This document shows positions 8,270 through 12,500 of a DNA stretch of 12,500 nt, piece by piece. The position numbers and the translations under genes are program-made. The DNA is from Actinidia chinensis. Taxonomy: Eukaryota; Streptophyta; Magnoliopsida; Ericales; Actinidiaceae. The stretch is taken from contig VIGQ01000154.1 in NCBI GenBank assembly GCA_009663005.1, positions 1-12,500 on the forward strand, read 5' to 3'. The number at the start of each line of letters is the position of its first letter. Within the stretch, counting starts at the first letter, position 1. The notes under the pieces are model-generated. The model was not told the origin of the DNA. It was given only the letters and a program-made list of their open reading frames with translations, and did no database searches.

Positions 8270-9060
8270 GTCGTATCCAATGTGGTTGAGGTGCTCAGCG
8301 AAGTAGTACTTGTTGCTTTACCTCTTCCATGATAAACGTTTGATTATTTTTCAATATATTTGGCTGGTTGATAAAAATACCTCCTTTGATTGCTTTATTT
8401 GAAGTCCAAGGAAGTCTTGAGTTCTTCCATTCATGCTAATTTAAAATTCTCCCGCATCACTTAGCAAATTCTTTGCAAAGAGATTTTTAGTAGCACGAAG
8501 ATAATTCGTTAACATAAATTGTGGGTAGGAGGTAGTCTTTGTTTCACTTTATAAAAAGAGTGGTGGGATTTCCTCTTGAAAATCCTTTGTCAATCAAAAA
8601 TTGGTCAAAACGCTGATACAACATTTGGGGCTTGTTTCAACAATACAGAATCTTAGTTAATTCCAAACATGGTTTGGCAATTTGTTCTTCAAAGCTGGGA
8701 GTGGGAGGTTGCTCTACAGATATACTTTTCATTTATATAGCCATTTAGGACAAAGCACTTTTAACGTCCATTGGGCTAGAGTTTGAAAATCTTTTTTAAA
8801 TAGCAATGCAAGTAACATTCTAATGGCTTATAATCTACTACCGGTGTGAAGGTTTCATCAAAATTAATGCCTTCTTCTGACTATATCCCTTGAGACAACA
8901 AGTCTAGACCTTTTTTCTCACAACCTCATACCAGATTCATTCCATTTTAGTTACTAAACACCCATTGGTTCCAATAAACCGAGTGATCTCTAGTATAGGA
9001 ACAAGGTGCCATACCTCATTCTTTCAAATTGTTAAGTTTCTACTTGCATTGCATTTATCC
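8270..9060 (-). pseudogene. Copia reverse transcriptase domain remnant
   Basis: Reverse transcriptase copies element RNA to DNA. Minus-strand landmarks in order: a NEVW-LVP motif near 9035-9010, IGTNGCLVTKM near 8980-8940 (family IGTKWVFRNKM), GYSQKK then FDETFTPVVDY near 8890-8835, MDVKSA followed by a frameshifted LNGYI near 8772-8730, LKQAP near 8640-8620, a damaged catalytic box near 8520-8490, LGLQIKQS-like words near 8410-8390, QPAKYIEK near 8370-8350 and a STTLD end near 8300-8275. The YVDD box reads YVN followed by a lost frame, so the catalytic aspartates are not encoded intact. Confidence in the domain is high; individual boundaries are good to about 30 bp. Confidence 0.8.
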
Positions 9061-9389
9061 AAAATTCGTAATTTTTGGCATCCTCAAAAACGTTTTGGTT
9101 CTATTTGAGAAAGAAATGCAAGATGATTACAAAATATTCTAATGAGGAACGAAGTTCTGACCCCTTGTGAGGGGTCACCTAGGATTTGTCGGAGGTTTAG
9201 GATGGTTTTGCACAAAATTTCCACCTCCTTAGGTAGATCTTCATTTTACTTTTTTTGCTTAATAGTTTCTTGTGTCTATCCTCCTTTTGTTGACCATCTG
9301 TTGAGCTTTGGCTTGCTTCATCTAATTTTTTTATGCTTTGCTCAACTCATCTATATCGTCACTTTGATCTTTTTCTTATGAGATATGCT
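9061..9389 (-). pseudogene. Linker between copia integrase and reverse transcriptase
   Basis: This stretch encodes the low-conservation spacer of pol. An acidic DDIDEL segment follows the integrase tail near 9365. A GDPSQGVRT motif lies near 9180-9155 and a HLAFLSQIEPK motif near 9125-9100; this word pair precedes the RT domain in many plant copia elements. Stops occur between the pieces. A 79-codon plus-strand frame at 9142-9381 is the antisense shadow of this linker. Confidence 0.65.
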
Positions 9390-9964
9390 CATCAAAAGTG
9401 ACATGAAAACGAATCTTCAACTACTAGAGTTCTTTATTGAAAACTCTATATGCTTTACTCTGTATTGAATACTCAAGAAAAGGATTGATCATCAGCTTTA
9501 CGTCAAATTTTCAGGTTGTCTGTGTTAATATTCATACAAATATTTGCATTCAAAAGTTCTAAAATATGAAACTTGGCTTTTGTCTTTTCCAAAGCTCATA
9601 GGGAGTTTTGTTCAATAATTTTCTAAAAAGATTCGATTTTTAAAATGTAACAAACGCGGTATTGAACGTTTGGCCAAAAATATTTTGATAAACTATTTTC
9701 ACAAAGTATGGGGGTTCTCCCATTTCGTACAAAACTCTATTTTTTATTTCAAAACAATCCCATTTTGTTGAGGCGTTCTAGAGCCAAAAAAGTTATGGTC
9801 CAAACCTTTTTATCACAAATATTTCAAAAAGGTTTACAATCAAATTCCCCTACATGATCGGTCTAATGAGGTAATTGAATTACCCTTTTTCTTTTCTACC
9901 TTTCTACAAAATTTTGTAAACAAGTCAATTGTTTTATTCTTATGAGCTAAGAAGAATGTCCAGT
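9390..9964 (-). pseudogene. Copia integrase remnant, C-terminal part (beyond hAT insertion)
   Basis: Integrase joins the cDNA to chromosomal DNA. Going down the minus strand from the hAT insertion: TFFLAHKNKTIDLFTKFC then RKVEKKKGNSITS, open within 10043-9840; a damaged SDHGGEF-like region near 9865-9840 (second catalytic Asp region); LAPRTPQQNGIV near 9790-9755 with the conserved PQQNG; KNR-LYEMGEP-like words near 9735-9705; KTPYELWKRQKP near 9610-9580; and YRVFNKE followed by RFHVTFDEH near 9455-9385, the usual C-terminal signature. Stops and frameshifts lie between the blocks. The open frame at 10043-9840 starts inside the hAT terminus, so its first 30 or so residues are not integrase. Confidence 0.8.
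9958..9964. repeat. Left target-site duplication of the hAT-like element (7 of 8 bp)
   Basis: GTCCAGT lies immediately outside the CAATG end and differs from the right-side copy GTCCATGT (10917-10924) by one missing T. An 8-bp duplication is diagnostic for hAT insertions. Its integrase context confirms it: the sequence before and after the element is continuous integrase once one copy is discounted. Confidence 0.75.
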
Positions 9965-10254
9965 CAATGTTTGAAACCCGGACCGGTGACGCGAAAGGAA
10001 AAATGACCGGGTTACGGGTCACCGGTTCAACTGTCGCGGTCAAAACCGTTATTGAACAGCTATCGAACCGTGAATCTAAGTATTTATAAATGATAATAAA
10101 TAAAAATAATTGAGAGCGGTTTAATTATAATAATTTAAACATTATAAGCTTAATGAGTACACTTAAAATTCTAAGGATATAAAGTGGATTTTGAGGGTCT
10201 AAAGTGTAATTTATGGTGAAAACCAAAGAATTCGCGCCTCTCTTCTATAATTGC

Positions 10255-10286
10255 TGTCAAAGTGGGAGTTCCACATCACTTTGACA
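10255..10286. repeat. Perfect 10-bp inverted repeat (hairpin) inside the hAT element
   Basis: TGTCAAAGTG at 10255-10264 is matched by CACTTTGACA at 10277-10286 around a 12-bp loop. It lies where the element changes from AT-rich to GC-rich interior. It may mark the edge of captured sequence or a small older insertion; neither is shown. Confidence 0.6.
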
Positions 10287-10399
10287 AAAGACAGAGAAAC
10301 ACATCATGGACCCACTAGCCAAGGCGACATAACCCATCCCCATCAACACATTCACGCATTATTACACAACTGTCACGCATTACATAGTATAGAGAGAGA

Positions 10400-10730
10400 T
10401 GGAAGAGTCAGGACTCAGGAAGACTACCCGAGCACCCGGAGTTCTTTCACTTCTTTGAACTCCGCCGAGCTTTCACGGCGATGGTCGGATGCCCGGAGCT
10501 TCACGGGGACATGTCGTCTCACGGTCTCACCTCCACGCTTAGCAGCCTCAGATGACCCAAACCTATCCCCCGTTGTAATTCTCTCTCAGCCGTTGGCCCT
10601 CGCCGCCGGCCACACCGCCAGCCACCGAATCCACATTTATACTCTCTCTCTCTCTCTCTCCCCATCACGGTGTGCGACCCCCCGGACGTCCCCAGGACTG
10701 GGTTGGCATCATGTCGGAGGTCGCCGCTAC
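10400..10730. other. GC-rich unidentified cargo of the hAT element
   Basis: This interior block is far more GC-rich than the rest of the window, with CG-rich words such as GCCGCCGGCCACACCGCC near 10602. It contains a CT microsatellite at 10642-10660 and a CATTTATAC stretch at 10633-10642 that is TATA-like on the minus strand. A 191-codon plus-strand frame (10251-10826) crosses it but runs into the right terminal repeat and has no recognisable domain, so I do not call it a gene. The texture resembles the 5' end of a plant gene (leader plus first codons). Capture of a host fragment, as in Pack-type elements, is a hypothesis. Confidence 0.45.
10642..10660 (+). repeat. CT dinucleotide microsatellite
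   Basis: About nine consecutive CT units. On the minus strand the GA run is immediately followed by GTATAAATG, a TATA-like word, an arrangement seen in some plant promoters. It is a simple repeat otherwise. Confidence 0.8.
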
Positions 10731-10916
10731 GGTCGCAAAAAACTGGTCCGGTTCAGACGGTTTTTAGCGTTTTTTAACCGCGCGGTGTCACGGTTCAAGC
10801 CGGTGTTTTATACCCTAACGGGTTAAAGGGGGTGACCGACCGTTTCTTAGTGCCGTCGACGGTTAAACCGGTTCACCGGGACGGTCCGGTCCGGGTTTTT
10901 TGGTTTTAAAACATTG

Positions 10917-10924
10917 GTCCATGT
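10917..10924. repeat. Right target-site duplication of the hAT-like element
   Basis: GTCCATGT directly follows the CATTG end. On the minus strand it reads ACATGGAC, the codons for the TW of the integrase FTW motif, so this copy preserves the original target and the left copy has lost one base. Confidence 0.75.
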
Positions 10925-11040
10925 GAATCTGAATAGTCATCAACAATAACAAGTGCATATGGCTTTCACCGAAGACTTAAGGTCCTGATGGTCCAAATAA
11001 TCAATGCATAGTTGGAGTGGCCCCTACTAGTGTGAGTATA
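10925..11040 (-). pseudogene. Copia integrase remnant, N-terminal catalytic part
   Basis: On the minus strand a LLHIDLFGP-like motif near 11012-10988 (with a frameshift) carries the first catalytic Asp. TLSL follows near 10980, then KPYALVIVDDYS near 10965-10930, and after one missing base RFTW up to the hAT insertion. These are strongly conserved blocks of copia integrase, and they continue directly into TFFLAHKN on the other side of the inserted element. Confidence 0.8.
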
Positions 11041-11565
11041 TTTATGAATTTAAAATAGATTTTAGTTTTTTTCTCACAAATTCTTGTTAATTCTCAAAAT
11101 GATTTTGGAAGTCCTTGACTAAATAATGTGTTGAAACCTTTTCAAGTATGCTCATGTAATATGGCCAAAGGCCTTCTTTATACCACAACCAACTTTTATC
11201 ACTATTCCTGTGGCAAGGATGCATTTCACAAGAGGATAGATAGGATAGATATTTAAAATCAAACATATAAATATTGTCTTGTCTATGACCACCAGAGAAT
11301 TCTTTGTGTTATTTTTTGATGTCTATTCCATCACATTTGTTAGATTCAAATACAACCTTGCATCTTTGTCACATAGTATGACTAATACTTAGAAAATTGT
11401 GTTTGAATCCTTTCCCAAGAGTAGCACTTTTCAATAGAAGTTTGAGGATTTCTTATCCAATACAACCTATTCCGATGATTATTTCCTTTACCGTTGTCTC
11501 CCAAGGTAACACATTGGTATTCCGTGATATTCCTTTATACTCGTTGTCTCCACAGGTAACAATTC
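11041..11565 (-). pseudogene. Copia GAG-pre-integrase / protease-end remnant
   Basis: Recognisable minus-strand words are VTCGDNEYKG near 11557-11528, GDNGKG near 11495-11485, IEKCYSW then FKHNFLSIS-like residues near 11430-11395, NIYMFDL-like words near 11275-11250, LATGIVI near 11215-11195, FGHIT near 11175-11155, and LEKVSTHYLVKDF near 11145-11108. This is the zinc-binding GAG-pre-integrase region; the family pattern is LWHRRFGHxS. Here WHRR is altered, so the zinc site is probably lost. Homology ends about 11565 and no protease DSG active site precedes it, which marks the 5' truncation point. Confidence 0.75.
11471..11560. repeat. Imperfect 40-bp direct repeat over the GDN motif
   Basis: Bases 11471-11510 and 11521-11560 both run from TCCG, through TTCCTTTA and CGTTGTCTC, to AGGTAAC, with only small indels and substitutions, and are separated by 10 bp. 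On the minus strand each encodes a VTxGDN...KG block. This local duplication lies at the truncated 5' edge of the copia element. Confidence 0.7.
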
Positions 11566-12500
11566 CCCTTGCTCACTCTCGCTCTCAGAAGTGAATTCCT
11601 TACCGCAAGTGTACGGGCGAAGTAGTAAGAAACCGATAATTTGGTATCAGTTCTCTCCCAAACGACCTAACTCATATCAGCTATAAGCCTCACTCGCCTA
11701 TCCTAACTTAGATCAACTAGAAATTAGGTGAATTAATTTAAAAATAAGAAAAAAGAAATTCTTTTTTTTTTGGGATTTAAATTGACTTAAATAAATCTAA
11801 ATTAAGAAAGCATAACACTTAATTTAACTTAATTAAAAATAACTCGGAATTAATTGATCCATCAATTAGGTTCTCGGATCCCAATGGAGGCTTTTTTTAT
11901 CACTCAAATCCTTCGACTACGTCGTGAGTCTCGGATTCGGAATTTGGCTTTTAAAGCAATGTTCTTTCAATCTTCAATTCGTGCATCAAATATATGAACC
12001 CAGCTCACTCATAAACGTTACAAGGCATCTATATCCTGAGCCAGTAATTCATATATAAATAGTTCTTAGAATAAATCTGATTATTATAATCCAGGCCATG
12101 CATCATCGCTTTGCATCACAAAGATTTTATCGAACAAATAGGACTCCAAGTTTTCGAAAGTCTTTAAATATGGTTGTTTAAATCATGGTGTGCATCATCG
12201 ATCCGAATAACAAGATGTTTTATCGAACATAATAGACCATCCCAGTATCGAAAGTAGCTAAAGCGAAAAGAAGAAGAGACATCAAGAAATAAATCGGTAA
12301 TATTAAATACCTCCATTATTCATCTTTGATCCCTAATCAACCTTCACAATCCATCCAGTTTGGAAACAGCCAACATGGCTAAGAAAAGCATGTAAATAAA
12401 ATCGAAGATATTCGGTATGAAAAATTTGACTTGAATTTATAAATAATTAAAACTTTTACAAAATAAAATACAACCTAAGAACATTTAAACCTAAATTAAA
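11566..12500. other. Non-coding repeat, possibly gypsy LTR or UTR sequence
   Basis: No protein or RNA gene is visible. The opening, ACCGCAAGTGTACGG then CGAAGTAGTAAGAAACCGATA and TTGGTATCAG (about 11602-11651), resembles from memory a common non-coding segment of plant Ty3/gypsy elements. AT-rich sequence with a T-run (11763-11771) follows, then a 92-bp-offset direct repeat at 12097-12262 and a further AT-rich tail. The family assignment is weak. It may belong to the same gypsy-like element as the LTR at 2200-3560, but nothing in the window proves it. Confidence 0.4.
12097..12262. repeat. Imperfect direct repeat, 92-bp offset
   Basis: The copies at 12097-12168 and 12187-12262 share in order GCATCATCG, AACAARATKTTTTATCGAACA-like sequence, a GA-CATCC/GACTCC block, and TTCGAAAGT or ATCGAAAGT before a TTTAAA or GCTAAA end. 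Spacing is conserved throughout, so this is a diverged duplication rather than chance. Confidence 0.65.

Larger units (their letters stand above)
9965..10916. mobile_element. Non-autonomous hAT-like DNA transposon, 952 bp
   Basis: The left end starts CAATGTTTGAAACCCGG and the right end, read inward on the minus strand, starts CAATGTTTTAAAACC and continues to CCCGGACCGG after an 8-9-bp insertion. These are terminal inverted repeats, and the terminal CAATG fits the YARNG rule for hAT termini. An 8-bp target duplication flanks the element. Both subterminal zones (about 9978-10070 and 10735-10900) are packed with ACCGG/CCGGT motifs, as expected for hAT transposase binding regions. No transposase is encoded, so movement would have needed an enzyme supplied in trans. 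The interior has an AT-rich left third and a GC-rich block at about 10400-10730. The insertion lies in the integrase between FTW and TFFLAHKN. Confidence 0.8.
3561..11565 (-). mobile_element. Degenerate Ty1/copia retrotransposon, 5'-truncated, minus strand
   Basis: Reverse-strand translation gives copia pol domains in the order GAG-pre-integrase, integrase, reverse transcriptase, RNase H. Integrase before RT is diagnostic for Ty1/copia. Pol is followed by an accessory ORF, a polypurine tract and a 3' LTR. The length excluding the internal 952-bp hAT insertion is about 7 kb. Gag, most of protease and the 5' LTR are absent, since homology stops near 11565. The extra ORF after pol and the motif style suggest the SIRE/Maximus side of copia, but a phylogeny would be needed. 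Many stops and frameshifts in every domain mark it as an old, inactive copy. Its left border abuts the end of a gypsy-like LTR, so it may be nested in, or rearranged against, that element. Confidence 0.8.
7580..11565 (-). pseudogene. pol: Ty1/copia pol remnant (interrupted, many frameshifts)
   Basis: Pol would encode a polyprotein cleaved by its own protease into integrase and reverse transcriptase-RNase H, acting in a cytoplasmic particle and then the nucleus. Here it is readable only in short pieces across all three minus-strand frames. It runs from a protease/GAG-pre-integrase boundary near 11565 to a probable terminal stop near 7580, after the family's usual C-terminal FTKPLSED motif (about 7660-7625) and IRRELRMSNPM. 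Subtracting the hAT insertion leaves about 3 kb, close to the usual span of these domains in plant copia elements, so the damage is mostly point changes and small indels. Gag and the protease active site are not present. Confidence 0.8.

Noticed and set aside
9142..9381. 79-codon plus-strand frame with a hydrophobic, membrane-like C-terminus
   Set aside because: It is the antisense of the copia integrase-RT linker; the opposite strand carries recognisable pol motifs (GDPSQGVRT), so this frame is a shadow.
10251..10826. 191-codon plus-strand open frame, the longest in the window
   Set aside because: It starts at the internal hairpin of the hAT element and runs into its right terminal repeat. 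It has no recognisable domain and its length is explained by GC-rich composition with few stop codons.
616..10916. ACCGGT-rich sequence at 616-629, 2321-2543 and both hAT ends as one dispersed family
   Set aside because: Beyond the short GC-rich core the flanks, spacing and orientation differ, and each is explained by its own context; convergence of short motifs is more likely.
11642..11651. TTGGTATCAG as a primer-binding site for initiator tRNA-Met
   Set aside because: The match to the usual TGGTATCAGAGC breaks after the first nine bases, no LTR end with CA lies just before it, and no gag follows. It was kept only as part of the non-coding repeat.

Overview
The window looks like repeat-rich, AT-rich nuclear DNA from a flowering plant, probably a eudicot. 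I find no intact cellular gene, no tRNA or rRNA, no CRISPR array and no bacterial-type operon. What can be recognised is a nest of decayed transposable elements. The organism call rests on plant-type Ty1/copia polyprotein motifs, a Ty3/gypsy-like LTR with a plant TATA box, and a hAT-type DNA transposon.

Layout. Bases 1-2200 are AT-rich intergenic DNA without a supportable gene. About 2200-3560 is one LTR of a Ty3/gypsy-like retrotransposon on the plus strand. It has an array of ACCGGT-type motifs in U3, a TATA box at 2598-2608 and a U5-like end, and it stops abruptly where the primer-binding site should follow. About 3561-11565 is a large, degenerate Ty1/copia retrotransposon on the minus strand. 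Read in its own direction it contains: the end of protease and the GAG-pre-integrase region (11565-11040), integrase (about 11010-9390, split by an insertion), reverse transcriptase (about 9060-8270), RNase H (about 8060-7580), a spacer with a motif array and a TATA box (7580-7035), an extra broken ORF downstream of pol (6849 to about 5340), a short tandem repeat, a polypurine tract (4763-4752) and a 3' LTR (4751 to about 3561). The gag gene, most of protease and the 5' LTR are missing. From about 11566 to the end is a different non-coding repeat that resembles gypsy-type LTR or UTR sequence.

A 952-bp element (9965-10916) with CAATG...CATTG ends sits inside the integrase and is flanked by a near-perfect 8-bp target duplication (9958-9964 and 10917-10924). 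It is a non-autonomous hAT-like element with an unusually GC-rich interior that I cannot identify.

The most interesting structure is the copia 3' half. It has an accessory ORF after pol with its own TATA-type promoter. The palindrome GTGTCGACAC is reiterated both just upstream of that promoter (7058-7490) and in the U3 of the 3' LTR (3974-4614). This suggests a shared cis-regulatory array driving the genomic transcript from the LTR and a second, shorter transcript for the accessory ORF. All protein-coding parts carry stops and frameshifts, so the element is dead as it stands.
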